Part shown: positions 1 to 8,574 of the stretch, one piece after another
Position numbering within the stretch: the first letter of the stretch is position 1
How the letters are laid out: each line of letters starts with the position of its first letter
From: Actinomycetota bacterium
GTDB taxonomy: Bacteria; Actinomycetota; Actinomycetes; Streptosporangiales; Streptosporangiaceae
Assembly: GCA_027314595.1 (NCBI GenBank)
Contig: DAHVAN010000033.1
Location: forward strand, 1 to 34,722
DNA length: 34,722 nt
Direction of reading: 5' to 3'
Program-made: the position numbers and the translations under genes
The notes under the pieces: model-generated
Told to the model about the DNA's origin: nothing
Database searches by the model: none
What the model saw: only the letters and a program-made list of their open reading frames with translations

Positions 1-1029
1 GGTGGTCCTAGCCGGCGTAGCCGCCGCGGACTATGGTGCCGGCATAGCCGGGCAGGATGGCGCCGGAGCCGATGGCCTGGCTGGTCCGGTCGCCGGCGTG
101 CATGGCGGTGAGGAACCCGGTGCAGGCCACGTGGACGTAGCGGAGCTTCCCGGCGCAGCGGGCGGGCGTCTCACCGGCGTACAGGACCCCGGTGGCGGGC
201 AGCAGCTCCCGGACCCGGTCCATCAACGGGCCGGGCCGGGCGGCGGCCTTGCCCCGGATCCCCGCGGCGAACCCGGCCGGGACGCTCACCCCGGTCAGGG
301 CGGCGGCCAGCTTCGCGGCGCGGGCGACCGGCAGGTAGTTCACGCAGGCCGCCAGGGCCGTGCTGGCGTGCACCAGCGGCCCGTACCGGGCCCGCCCGGT
401 CACCCCGGGCGGCGCCAGCCCGGCGGAGACTTCCCCGCACTCCGGGCAGCGCCCGGCGGCGGCCTGGTAGTCCGTCACCGCCGGCGGCGGGGGCGGGGAC
501 GCCTCGAAGACCTGCCGTTCCTGCACGGCGCCCAGCACCGGCCCGCCGCCCGGTCCGTGCCCGCAGCAGCCGCACCCAGCCGGCCCGCAGAGCACCGTCT
601 CGCCCGGGGCGGGCGACTGCCGCAGCGTCGAGGACCCCGCACCGGGCTGCCTGCCGGGCTTGCGCCCGGACCGGCCGCGCAGCGACCGGTCCCCCGGCTT
701 CTTCTCATACGGACTGTCCGACGAAAGGGGGGCTCCGACGACGCGCCCGAGTCCTTGCCCGGCCGCCGCCCCAGCTCCTCGACCTGCGCGGCCAGCGCCG
801 CGACCTGCGCGTCCCGGGCAGCCAGCCGCGCGGCCGCCAGCTCGTCCCGGTCCCGTGCCGCCGCCCGGAGCCGCGCGTCAACCTCCCCCAGCTCCGCGAT
901 CCGCGCGCGCAGCCACGCCATCTCACCGGGCGCGGGCGTATCGGGTGATGTACCACCACTCTGGGTGTCCGAGGGGGGACTTGAACACACAGGCACGGGA
1001 AATTTCCCCGGAATCGGGGAAATTTCCAT
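1..1029 (-). pseudogene. IS66-family transposase, decayed, cut by window edge
   Basis: Remains of an IS66-type DDE transposase. Visible on the minus strand are an Ala/Leu/Glu-rich N-terminal helix (ATG at 921), a GKDSGASSEPP stretch, a zinc-finger CPECGE near 440-455, and the catalytic core. Several lesions are visible. A frame change sits at a run of six G (727-732); one more base would join the two frames into a continuous SSDSPYEKKP reading. The family's Asp-Glu-Thr motif reads Gly-Glu-Thr (codon 173-175). The later Arg-Asp-Gly-Tyr motif reads Arg-Gly-Gly-Tyr (23-25). A TAG at 8-10 ends the frame where the family has Tyr. The element continues to the left of the window. Family assignment is from motif recognition; loss of function is inferred from the missing aspartates. 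Confidence 0.8.
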
Positions 1030-1149
1030 GGACCGAGCATAACGGCCCGGTGCCCGCGGGCGCCAGGAATTTCGCGTTCCGTGCCGGCTTACCGGGACTG
1101 GCGGACCGGGGTGCCTCGGGACGAGCGTGTGCCGAGTCGGGCAGAAGAG

Positions 1150-1578
1150 TTAGCCGAGTCCGGGGACGGTGATGAACGCGGGAATGTGGCGTGGGCGGAC
1201 GGCGGCGAAGTCCCTCAGGTTCACCGTGGCGACGGTGACGATCCCGAGCCGCTCGCAGATGGCGACCACCGACGCGTCGGTGCCGCCGAGGCGGAGGTCG
1301 GCGTACTGACGCACGAGTCCTGACATGCGCCGGAGGTCGGAATCGACGAGTTCCACCAGCTGGAAGGTGTAGTCCGGCCCGGTGCCCACGCTGTCCAGGA
1401 AGGCGGCCTCCGCGGCCGGCCCGAGTGTCCTGTCGATGAGGTAGCAGGTCTCGGCAAGGACCGTCGCGGGAACCATGAGAACGTCAGGCGTGCGCTGGAG
1501 CCAGTCCGCGCACCGCGCGTGGTGCTTGTCCCTGCGGTCGGCCAGGGCGTACAGGACATTGGTGTCAACGAGGATCAC
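1150..1578 (-). CDS. VapC-like PIN-domain ribonuclease toxin
   Basis: A 142-residue PIN-domain protein, the usual VapC length. It starts with GTG and the sequence MILVDTNVLYAL, where the first metal-binding Asp is residue 5. The other acidic positions are seen in LAETCYLID, GGTDASVVA and the C-terminal NLRDFAAV, so the four-acid active site looks complete. VapC proteins are Mg-dependent RNases that cut tRNA, rRNA or mRNA when freed from the antitoxin. It lies 11 bases downstream of a small antitoxin-like gene (1590-1805) on the same strand, the normal VapBC order. The substrate cannot be told from the sequence. Confidence 0.88.
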   Translation of the reverse strand: MILVDTNVLYALADRRDKHHARCADWLQRTPDVLMVPATVLAETCYLIDRTLGPAAEAAFLDSVGTGPDYTFQLVELVDSDLRRMSGLVRQYADLRLGGTDASVVAICERLGIVTVATVNLRDFAAVRPRHIPAFITVPGLG

Positions 1579-1589
1579 GCGAAGTGAGG

Positions 1590-1805
1590 CTACTTGCCGA
1601 AGCCCCCGGCGAGCAGGTCATCGACGTGCTCGGAGATGTCGCTGCGCCCGCTGTCGCCGATCCCGACGAACGCGGGAAGCTGGCGTACCTGCTGGCCCGG
1701 CCGCGCGTCCGCGCCGATGAGCGGGCTGAGCAGTTCCAGGGCACGCTCCGCCTGCTCCTCGCCGAACCCGCCGACGAGCAGCTGCAACCGCTCCCACGCT
1801 GTCAT
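1590..1805 (-). CDS. Putative antitoxin partner of the VapC at 1150-1578
   Basis: A 71-residue acidic small protein just upstream of the PIN toxin on the same strand. No DNA-binding fold can be named with confidence. The N-terminal half is a helix rich in Glu/Leu (EEQAERALELLSPL), and the C-terminal stretch SDISEHVDDLLAGGFGK looks like the extended toxin-wrapping tail found in VapB-type antitoxins. The call rests on size, position and spacing. It would neutralise the VapC RNase and probably autoregulate the pair. Confidence 0.6.
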   Translation of the reverse strand: MTAWERLQLLVGGFGEEQAERALELLSPLIGADARPGQQVRQLPAFVGIGDSGRSDISEHVDDLLAGGFGK

Positions 1806-2079
1806 GCCTCCAGTCTAACCGCCGGCGCTGTAACTTGCCGGGGCCCACACGCCTCCACTGCCGCCGGGGTCCATGGTCACTTGGCAGTGAGCGCCCCGGC
1901 GGTCTCGCTCTGCGCGGTGCCTGGAACCCGGACAGGCGAAATCCGCCTGATGCCGAGGGACGGTTGTCCTTGAGCATGATGACGGCTTGGGCGCGATCGC
2001 CAAGACGACTGTCGAGGATACCGGGCACGGCATTGACTGGGACGAACTCGACGCCACGTTCGGCCGCACTCTTCTGCCT

Positions 2080-2420
2080 GCGGTTTTTCTTGCTGGCCTC
2101 GTCTCGCTTGATGATCTTGCCGACGTCGTAGCGGGTGGCGGGGCGCCGGTTCTTTGATCCTGGCGGGCGCCCGGGGCCGGGCTTTCCGGGTTTCGGTGCG
2201 TCGGCCAGATCCGGCAGTGCCTGGCGGATGTTCCGGAACCCGCGGCGGACCCGGGCGGGGGTCAGGCGGCCGGGCGGGCAGGGCCGCTGCCAGGGCAGCC
2301 GGATGTCGGCGGCGAGGTGGCGGGCCAGCCAGAGCTGGGCGTAGCAGGCGAGGATGAGCCAGGTCCAGCGGTCGGCGGCGGCTGGGTCGCGCAGTTTCGG
2401 CCGGACTGGTTCCCTCGTGC
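2080..2420 (-). pseudogene. Transposase C-terminal fragment (IS4-like DDE type)
   Basis: An open minus-strand frame carries only the C-terminal end of a common actinobacterial DDE transposase. It shows RPKLRDPAAADRWTWLIL, then RLTPARVRRGFRNIRQ, PGPGRPPGSKNRRP and RYDVGKIIKRDEA. Full-length relatives are about 400-450 residues; the catalytic part is missing here, and the frame runs on below 2080 into unrelated sequence. Upstream on this strand homology stops near 2420, right where plus-strand relaxase-like coding begins. This marks a rearrangement junction. Family naming is from memory of actinobacterial insertion-sequence proteins. Confidence 0.6.
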
Positions 2421-3904
2421 CGCTGCCCGCAGGCCCGTGGTCCGCGCAGGTCCCCGAGATCACCGACCCCGAACGCCGGGTGTACGTCAGGCAGATCGCC
2501 GCGGCGATGGACGAGCGGAAAGAACGGATCGGGCAGCACGCCGCGCAGCACTCACTCCCATGGGCGGTGAACGCCCTGGGCCCGGTCCCCGGTGACCAGC
2601 CGGGCCGGGCGGCCTGGCGGCGGCGGGCCGCCTCGATCGGCGCCTGGCGGGAACTGTCCGGCCACGACGATCCCGCCGACCCGATCGGGCCCGAACCGGC
2701 CAGCGGCGACCCGGACATCCGGGCAGCCTGGCACGAGGCCCTGGCCGCACTCGGACCCGTCGACGGGCCGGACGTGCGCGGCATGACCGACGGGATGCTG
2801 GCGCACCTGCGCGACACCTACCCCATCCAGACCGCGTGGGCGCCGACCTGGACCGGCGACGAACTCCGGTTCCTCGGCGGCCGCCCGCCCTACGGTTACC
2901 TGATCGCCGACGCCGGCCCGCACCCCAACCCCGCCAAGGCCGCCGACGGCAAGCGGCTGCACAAGCTCGGCACCGACCCCGGGGCGATGCCGGTCGTGGT
3001 CCGGATCTTCGCCGAGTTCACCGCCGGGCACGGCTTCTACGCCATCGCCGAGGGCCTGGCCCGCGACGGCATCCCCTGCCCCTCCGCGCACGACCCCGCC
3101 CGCAACCGGCACCGCTGCGGCATCGCCTGGAACAAGCACGCCGTCCGCGCCATCCTCACCAACCCCCGCTACACCGGCCACCAGGTCTGGAACAAGCAGC
3201 GCAAGGACGAGGTGCTCATCGACGTCGACGACGTCGCGCTCGGCCACACCACCAAGCTGCGCTGGAACGAATCCGGCAGCTGGGTCTGGTCAGGGCAGAT
3301 CGTCCACCCGCCCATCATCGACCGCCAGACCTACGACCAGGTACAGGCGATGATCAGCGGACACGCCGCCGCGCCCGCCGGGCACAAGCCGCACCGCAGG
3401 CAGCACCCGTACGCGCTGCGCGGCTGCCTGTGGTGCGGCCTGTGCGGCCGGCGGATGCATAGCCACTGGGTCAACGGCGCCCCCTACTACCGGTGCCGGT
3501 TCCCCGCCGAGTACGCCCTGGCCAACCGGGTCGAGCACCCGCTGAACGTGAACCTGCGCGAAGACGCCGTCATCGGCCACGTAGACCAGTGGCTGGCCAT
3601 CGAGCTCGCCCCGCACCGCCTGGCCGGGACCCTCTGCGACCTGGCCCAAGCCCAGCACGCCGCAACCATCACCCCGGCAGGCGAGGACGAGGAACCCGCG
3701 CGCAAGATCGCCGACTGCGACCGCAAGCTAGCCCAGTACCGCGCCGCCCTCGACGCCGGGGCCAGCCCCGCCACCGTCGCGACGTGGATCGCCGAGACCG
3801 AAGCCGACAAGGCCCGGCACCAGCTCGCCGCACGCCCCGCTCCGGCACGCACCCGGATGAGCGAGGCAGAGTTCTTCCTGGATGCAGCTGGTGGTGCGCG
3901 ATGA
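2354..3904 (+). pseudogene. Large serine recombinase lacking its catalytic domain, fused to a relaxase tail
   Basis: The frame encodes 516 residues. From about residue 173 (FLGGRPPYGYLIADAG) it is a recombinase domain (HKLGTDPGAMPVVVRIFAEF, GIAWNKHAVRAILTNPRYTG), then a zinc ribbon (CLWCGLCGRRM ... YYRC) and a C-terminal coiled region. These are the DNA-binding parts of large serine integrases. The N-terminal resolvase domain with the catalytic Ser is replaced by a relaxase C-terminal fragment, so strand cleavage is impossible. The stop overlaps the ATG of the DUF2637 gene (ATGA), so the fusion may still be translated. A working integrase with unusual domains is unlikely because no Ser-containing nucleophile motif is seen. 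Confidence 0.75.
2441..2872 (+). pseudogene. MobF-type relaxase C-terminal fragment
   Basis: Residues about 30-172 of the frame that opens at 2354 look like the C-terminal tail of actinobacterial MobF/TrwC conjugative relaxases. Typical pieces are PEITDPERRVYVRQIAAAMD, LPWAVNALGPVPG, RELSGHDDPADPIGPEP, AWHEALAALGP and RDTYPIQTAWAP. The relaxase catalytic (Tyr and three-His) and helicase domains are absent. The homology ends abruptly at about 2872, where serine-recombinase sequence begins in the same frame. This is evidence that a conjugative element once lay here. Confidence 0.6.
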
Positions 3905-4503
3905 CCACCACCGGCCAGATCATCAGGTGGTCCACGGCGGGGGCCGTGGCCGGCGTCGCGGGGGCCGTGGCCGCGGTCGCGTCTTACGAGCATGCCTATG
4001 CCCTGGTGCGGGCGCACGGGGAGACAGGCTGGATAGGCCGGCTGATCCCGTTCACGGTGGACGGGCTGATCTACGCCTCCTCGATGGTGATGCTCGACTC
4101 GGCGCGCCGCGAGGTGCGCGTTCCGCCGCTCGCGCGGTGGCTGCTGGGCCTGGGCATCGCGGCGACGCTGGCGGCCAACGTCGCGCACGGGCTGGGCCAC
4201 GGCCCGGTCGGTGCCGCGGTGGCCGCCTGGCCGGCGGTCGCCCTGGTCGGGTCGTATGAGCTGTTCATGACGATCATTCGCGGTACCCGGCCGTCCGGTG
4301 ACCGCGTATCCGGGGCGGAGCACGTACCCGGGGCCGTATCCGGGACGGACCCGCTGCGGGTACGGGCTGCGCAGGTGTTCGCCGCCGACGTGGCGGCCGG
4401 CCGTCTTCCCTCGATCCGGGCTATCCGCTCACGGCTGCGCGTGGGGCAGCCGCGCGCGCAGCAGGTACGCGCGTATCTCGCCGCACTCGCCGACGGGGGT
4501 TAG
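3901..4503 (+). CDS. DUF2637 membrane protein with C-terminal helix-turn-helix-like tail
   Basis: A 200-residue protein starting at the ATG that overlaps the preceding stop. Residues 1-125 match DUF2637: MTTTGQIIRWSTAGAVAGVAG, SYEHAYALVRAHGETGW, LIPFTVDGLIYASSMVML and a last hydrophobic segment. That gives about four membrane segments. A variable linker and a tail (AGRLPSIRAIRSRLRVGQPRAQQVRAYL) resembling a winged-helix or helix-turn-helix follow. DUF2637 proteins are typical cargo of actinomycete integrative conjugative elements and plasmids, often near transfer genes; their biochemical role is not settled. Here it is the only apparently intact gene of the degraded element. Confidence 0.85.
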   Translation: MTTTGQIIRWSTAGAVAGVAGAVAAVASYEHAYALVRAHGETGWIGRLIPFTVDGLIYASSMVMLDSARREVRVPPLARWLLGLGIAATLAANVAHGLGHGPVGAAVAAWPAVALVGSYELFMTIIRGTRPSGDRVSGAEHVPGAVSGTDPLRVRAAQVFAADVAAGRLPSIRAIRSRLRVGQPRAQQVRAYLAALADGG

Positions 4504-4830
4504 CATCCTCGCGATATGACGATCCTGCGGCTGGACTGTGCGGCGACGCTGCGGCAGGGCTCGATGAGCATCCCGAGCACGGACCGTGAGTGCTGACGAG
4601 GCCGCGAGCGCGCGTACCCGCCGATCTGGCGATATCGCCCGCCTTCGGAGCGGGCGGTGCCGTCGGGCCAGATCGGGCCGATATGAGCAGTCGCTTCAGT
4701 ACGCGCGACTGCGAGTCAGGCGGATTACCCGGCTGTCCGGTCCGACGGTCGGTGACCGCGTACCCGTGCCGGCACAGTTCCTCGATGATCCGCTGCCACC
4801 CAAACCCTCCACCTGCTGAACTGACCCGCG
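4504..4830. other. Gene-poor stretch after DUF2637
   Basis: No gene is supported here. A 26-codon frame starts at 4516 (MTILRLDCAATLRQGS) but has no visible relatives. The only clear structure is the nested hairpin at 4621-4676. Confidence 0.4.
4621..4676. terminator. Two-tier nested inverted repeat
   Basis: Outer arms CCGATCTGGC (4621-4630) and GCCAGATCGG (4667-4676) are perfect complements. Inside them, CGCCCGC (4636-4642) and GCGGGCG (4650-4656) form a second perfect stem with a 7-base loop. No T run follows. It could be a terminator for the DUF2637 transcript or a structured site of the lost mobile element. Confidence 0.45.
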
Positions 4831-4944
4831 CAGGCCAACCGTGACCGCCACGAGCAGCGGCAGGTGCTGGCCGCCTACACCGCCACGGCGATCACCGTCT
4901 ACCAGGCGTACTCACCATAGATCGCCGATGCGGCGGTCCCGGGC
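4828..4944 (+). pseudogene. DUF4291 N-terminal fragment
   Basis: In the frame with codons starting at 4828, the sequence reads HEQRQVLAAYTATAITVYQA, then YSP, a TAG stop (4918-4920) and IADAAV. This is the start of the DUF4291 family, where the stop position is normally Glu (YSPEIADA). The match ends by about 4944, where sequence of another family begins in a different frame. The fragment has an in-frame stop and no C-terminal two-thirds, so it is dead. DUF4291 function is unknown. Confidence 0.55.
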
Positions 4945-5161
4945 CGCCACCTACTTCCGTTCGGGCGTTCTGTTGGTCGTCAACCACGGTGGGGACAGCG
5001 ACAGCACCGGCGCCATCTGCGGCAATCTGCTCGGCACCCACCTCGGCGCAGGCGCCATTGACGCCGACCTGCTCACATGCCTCGAGGGCCGCGACGTCAT
5101 CGAGCAGATCGCCGACGACCTCCACCATGTCCTCGCAGGCAGCCGACGCCCGCTACAGTAG
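4945..5161 (+). pseudogene. ADP-ribosylglycohydrolase C-terminal fragment
   Basis: The 106-codon frame that opens at 4841 ends with FRSGVLLVVNHGGDSDSTGA, ICGNLLGTHLGAGAID and GRDVIEQIADDLHHV. This is the C-terminal metal-binding end of the DraG/ARH family of ADP-ribosylglycohydrolases, including the GDSDSTG Mg-binding loop. Full proteins are about 300 residues; the N-terminal catalytic and metal-binding helices are missing. The 5' part of the frame (4841-4940) is another reading frame of the DUF4291 fragment. It is a relic of a gene that would remove ADP-ribose from targets. Confidence 0.65.
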
Positions 5162-5395
5162 AGCAGCCGTACCCACCCGGATAGCCGACCCGCTCCTACG
5201 CATTCCTCAGTGAGAAGGTGCCCGAAACGCCCAGAACTGTCTACTCTGCGCGTGGCAGGCAATAGTAGCGAGGCTCCCATCATCCGCTCGTAATCGATAT
5301 GGAAGCCAACGACTGGATCTAATGCTCACGCAGAGTCATGCCGCGCCAGAACCGTCGCTGGCTAGATACGCGCGGCGAGCGATTCCGGGCGCAGG

Positions 5396-5833
5396 CTAAT
5401 CGAGGGCGATCGACGTTATTGCGGTGCGCGACACGCGCCAGATGAACGGGCCGGGTTCCGAGGTCAGCGTCTCGATGCGGCGCCACTGGGTCATGAACAC
5501 TTCGAGCTGGCCCCATTTCGTCTGCGCATCGCGCTGGTTGAGGGCCGCCATCTTCGCCTTGTTATCCCGGACGGCGGCGATCTCGTTCCGGTTCTGGATG
5601 ATCATGCTGTCGCGCGTAATGATCAGCCAGCCTCGAGCAGCGACCTGCGGGATCCAGTCCGTGTCGAGTACGTCAGGACTCGCGATCGGGCACGGCGCCC
5701 GTTGCCGCTTATGGATGACAGCTCCGGGATCGCCTGGGTAGGTCACGTCGTTGCGGAGACTGGCGAGGATCTTGCCGAGCCCGAGCAGGTCAGCATCGAC
5801 GTAGATGCGGACCTGAGCCGCACGCAGGTTCAT
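5396..5833 (-). CDS. PIN-like toxin (VapC45 / PIN_10 type)
   Basis: A 145-residue protein: VRIYVDADLLGLGKILASL at the N-terminus, DTDWIPQVAARGWLIITRD in the middle and a helical C-terminus with TKWGQLEVFMTQW. The acidic residues in YVDAD and ITRD fit the PIN-like fold of the VapC45 family, which differs from ordinary VapC. It would be an RNase toxin. Its ATG overlaps the stop of the upstream antitoxin by four bases (5830-5833), so the two are translationally coupled with the antitoxin first. Confidence 0.75.
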   Translation of the reverse strand: MNLRAAQVRIYVDADLLGLGKILASLRNDVTYPGDPGAVIHKRQRAPCPIASPDVLDTDWIPQVAARGWLIITRDSMIIQNRNEIAAVRDNKAKMAALNQRDAQTKWGQLEVFMTQWRRIETLTSEPGPFIWRVSRTAITSIALD

Positions 5834-6501
5834 GCGGCTGCGCGCTGCGACAGCTCATAGCTCTGCGCCCACCGCACGGCGTCGATGTCGAGACCGAAGT
5901 CGTCGGCGACCTCCTCCAGGGATGCTCCGCCGTCGAGCTCGCCCGCGATGGCCTCGGTCGAGATGCCGCCGATCGCGGGCATCCCGAAACGCACCAGCGG
6001 GTTGATCCGGATCGGCGATACAGGGTCCTCGTGAGGACGCCAGCCCGCCGGCTCATCTCCGGACCAGTCAACCCGCTCGTAGAATTCTTCTCCCGGTGCG
6101 GTCAGGACGATCTGCCCGTTCGCGATCGCGACCAGGCAGAACTCCGGATCAAGGTGACTGCGGTCCTGCAGGTCGATCAGCAGCCGGCGGCCCGGTCCGA
6201 CGTAGGGCCGCCGGTCGGCGAGCGGGTAGGGCACCTGGAACTCGTCGCGGAGCCGGTCGATGAAGTCACGCAGTTCCCTCAGCGGCACGTCGTGTTCGCG
6301 ACGGTAGGACCGCAGGAGACCGGCCTCGACGAATTCCGCCCACGTGACGTTGCGCGACCCCGCCGGCTCGACGCGGATTACGGGACGGTAGCGCGGCGGC
6401 CGCCCTTCCAGCCACCAGTGCAGCGTCGACGGGGCGATCCGCAGCAGGCGCGCGGCGGCCGCCTCGGTGTACATCTCGCGGTCCAGGATGGTGACGCTCA
6501 C
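5830..6501 (-). CDS. Antitoxin with MerR-like N-terminal HTH and C-terminal DUF433
   Basis: A 223-residue protein starting at the GTG at 6501 (VSVTILDREMYTEAAAARLL); the open frame runs further upstream but without family sequence. Residues 10-60 form a MerR/excisionase-like helix-turn-helix (YTEAAAARLLRIAPSTLHWW). The C-terminal part (LVRFGMPAIGGISTEAIAGE, then ASLEEVADDFGLD) is a DUF433 domain, the usual antitoxin partner of PIN-like toxins. It lies directly upstream of the PIN_10 toxin with a 4-base overlap. It probably represses its own promoter and neutralises the toxin. Confidence 0.72.
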   Translation of the reverse strand: MSVTILDREMYTEAAAARLLRIAPSTLHWWLEGRPPRYRPVIRVEPAGSRNVTWAEFVEAGLLRSYRREHDVPLRELRDFIDRLRDEFQVPYPLADRRPYVGPGRRLLIDLQDRSHLDPEFCLVAIANGQIVLTAPGEEFYERVDWSGDEPAGWRPHEDPVSPIRINPLVRFGMPAIGGISTEAIAGELDGGASLEEVADDFGLDIDAVRWAQSYELSQRAAA

Positions 6502-6745
6502 GCGGCTAGTGTGACATGCCGCCGCACCTCGTTCTACGATCTGCTGTCCTGGCTGTCCGTTTTGTGTGCCATGCCCCGCTCCCGCGCCCGCGTTTCGCTG
6601 AACCCGGCCTCTGGGCCAGCTTGACTCAGGAGTGAACCCGAGTGGCGCGCGTCGGCCGCAGGCGGGCGGCATTGGCGGGCTTGCCGGCCGGCCGGGGTGC
6701 GGACGGCAGCCAGGCAGCCCGGCACCCCGAGATCGTGGAGGTGTG

Positions 6746-7180
6746 ATGCTGCTCAGCATCGAACCCGACGGCCCCGTGCCGATCTACCAGCAGATCAGGG
6801 ACCGGATCGTGGAGGCGATCGCCCGCGGCCGGCAGCCGGCCGGCTCCGCGCTGCCGTCCACCCGGCAGCTGGCGGTCGACCTGGGCGTCAACTTCCACAT
6901 GGTGAACAAGAGCTACGACCTGCTGCGGCAGGAGGGCCTGCTGCGGCTCGGCCGCAAGTCCGGCACGGTGGTGCGCCGCGACGCGAGCAGCGGGCCGCCA
7001 GATCCAGCCTGGGCCCGGGACTGGACGGGCCGGCTGCGGACGCTGCTCGCCGAGGCCGCCGCCCAGGGGATGCCGGCCACCGACATCGCCCGGGAATGCC
7101 TTGCCGCCATGGGCGATTTCGCCTTCCCCGCAACGGCGCCGGAGGCGGAGGCGGGGAACGGAAGCGGAGGCCCGCCGTGA
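6746..7180 (+). CDS. GntR-family (YtrA-like) transcriptional regulator
   Basis: A 144-residue regulator. The N-terminal winged helix is classical GntR: GPVPIYQQIRDRIVEAIARG, LPSTRQLAVDLGVNFHMVNK and LRQEGLLRLGRKSGTVV (residues 7-75). The short C-terminal helical region lacks a large ligand-binding domain, as in the YtrA subgroup, which often controls adjacent membrane-protein genes. The ATG at 6746 follows a GGAGG site at 6737-6741; GTG at 6743 is an alternative. Its TGA overlaps the GTG of the membrane-protein gene, so the pair forms an operon. Confidence 0.88.
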   Translation: MLLSIEPDGPVPIYQQIRDRIVEAIARGRQPAGSALPSTRQLAVDLGVNFHMVNKSYDLLRQEGLLRLGRKSGTVVRRDASSGPPDPAWARDWTGRLRTLLAEAAAQGMPATDIARECLAAMGDFAFPATAPEAEAGNGSGGPP

Positions 7181-8262
7181 GCGCCGGGACCCTGGCCGCG
7201 GTTCTTCCCGTGCCGGTCGTCGGGGCGCTGCTGTTCGTGGCGGCCAGGCCGGCCCGGCCGACTGTGCAGTTCGGCGTCCGCGTTCCCCGCGAGCGGGCGG
7301 GGGCGCCGGTCATCGGCCGGAAACGGCGGGCCTACTACTGGCGGACCGCGGCCATCGGCGTCTGCTGCACCGCCGCCGCGGCGACGGTGCGGGGCTACGG
7401 GTCATGGTGGCTGCCCAGGATCATCCTGCTGGTGGAGCTGGCCGCAGGCCTCGGCTGCTACTGGGTCGCCCGGCGGAAGATCGCCGCGGCCAAGAAGGCG
7501 GACGACTGGTTCGCGGGCCTGCGGCAGACGATCGTCGCCGATACCACCTGGCGCACCGACCCGCCCCGCTTCCCGGCGCGCTGGCTGATACCCGCCCTGG
7601 CCGTCATGGCGGTGACCGCCGCCGTCGGCGCGCTGCGCTACCCCGGCCTGCCCGCCCACATCCTCACCGGGTCCGGCCACCGGGTGCCCAAGTCGGTCGC
7701 CAGCGCCCTGATAGTGGCCGGCCAGCTGTACTTCACCGCCGTGTGCAGCGGGCTGATGCTGCTCGTCTACCGCTCCCGGCCGGACATCGAGGCGGCCGAC
7801 CCCGCAGCGTCGATGCTGCGCTACCGCCGCTTCCTCGCCGCCTTCACCCGGGTCCTGCTGACGCTGGCCGCGCTGGTAGACACCAGCCTGCTGCTGGCCG
7901 CCCTGCCCGACTGGCAGGTCTACCGGTTCGCCGGCAGCGGCCGGGCCCTGCCGGCGCTGCCGGTCGTGGCCGGCGTGCTGCTGCTGGCGGCCGTCGCCGT
8001 GCGAGCGGGCCAGGGCGGGTCGCGGCTGAACGGCAACGTGCGCGGCCTGGCCCCGGCAACCGGGACGGACCGGGACGACGACCGGTTCTGGAAGGCCGGC
8101 CTGCTCTACGTCAACCGCGACGATCCCGCCATCGTGGTCGCCGCCCGGTTCGGCGCCGGCTGGACGCTCAACCTCGGCAGCCCGGCCGCGTGGCTGATCA
8201 TCGCCGGGATCGCCGCCGCGCTGGCCGGCCTGGCGGTGATCGGGGCGGCGACGGGAATGTGA
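7177..8262 (+). CDS. DUF1648/DUF5808-type integral membrane protein
   Basis: A 361-residue membrane protein translated from GTG at 7177, which overlaps the GntR stop. Roughly seven or eight hydrophobic segments are seen, for example near residues 2-17, 45-60, 72-90, 128-145, 175-195, 225-245, 255-275 and 335-355. The C-terminal stretch with FWKAGLLYVNRDDPA and FGAGWTLNLG is the DUF5808 signature, found at the C-terminus of DUF1648 proteins next to GntR/YtrA regulators. The role of the family is unknown; a link with envelope stress or transport is often supposed. Co-transcription with the regulator is inferred from the overlap. Confidence 0.85.
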   Translation: MSAGTLAAVLPVPVVGALLFVAARPARPTVQFGVRVPRERAGAPVIGRKRRAYYWRTAAIGVCCTAAAATVRGYGSWWLPRIILLVELAAGLGCYWVARRKIAAAKKADDWFAGLRQTIVADTTWRTDPPRFPARWLIPALAVMAVTAAVGALRYPGLPAHILTGSGHRVPKSVASALIVAGQLYFTAVCSGLMLLVYRSRPDIEAADPAASMLRYRRFLAAFTRVLLTLAALVDTSLLLAALPDWQVYRFAGSGRALPALPVVAGVLLLAAVAVRAGQGGSRLNGNVRGLAPATGTDRDDDRFWKAGLLYVNRDDPAIVVAARFGAGWTLNLGSPAAWLIIAGIAAALAGLAVIGAATGM

Positions 8263-8437
8263 CCAGCCGCCAGGCCGAAAATACAGCCGGTCCGGCAGGC
8301 TGCTTCCACGTAGCGACGCCAGAACTACGCCCGCATTCTCTGGCCTGCAGTTCGCCAGGCCACCAGCACATCGGCACCCGCACCTGCGCCAGGATCGCAG
8401 CGGCTGGATGAACTGGAGTCAGCCGAGTCCACGGCAT

Positions 8438-8574
8438 GATGGCGCCGTGACACGGCTGAGCGGCATGACGCGGCAGGCGAGGGCCTCCGGCAGGGCGAAG
8501 ACGAGCCGGGCATTGACGAGGATGAGTTCCGGCGCCGCTTCGCTCACCTGCTCCGCAGCCCCGGCGCCGCGTGA
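8438..8574 (+). pseudogene. Probable antitoxin remnant upstream of RelE, without start codon
   Basis: The frame ending in TGA at 8572-8574 reads EGLRQGEDEPGIDEDEFRRR, then FAHLLRSPGAA. It is acidic, as antitoxins usually are, and its stop overlaps the RelE GTG (GTGA). Going upstream there is no ATG, GTG, TTG or CTG start before the in-frame TGA at 8437-8439. The gene therefore seems to have lost its 5' end. The call rests on position and composition only. Confidence 0.35.

Noticed and set aside
1618..2817. 399-codon minus-strand frame spanning antitoxin, transposase relic and relaxase fragment
   Set aside because: Only the 2080-2420 part shows family sequence; the rest is antisense or non-homologous, so it is not one gene.
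6632..6745. Upstream extension of the GntR frame
   Set aside because: The added residues are Gly/Pro/Arg-rich, and the GGAGG site fits the ATG at 6746.
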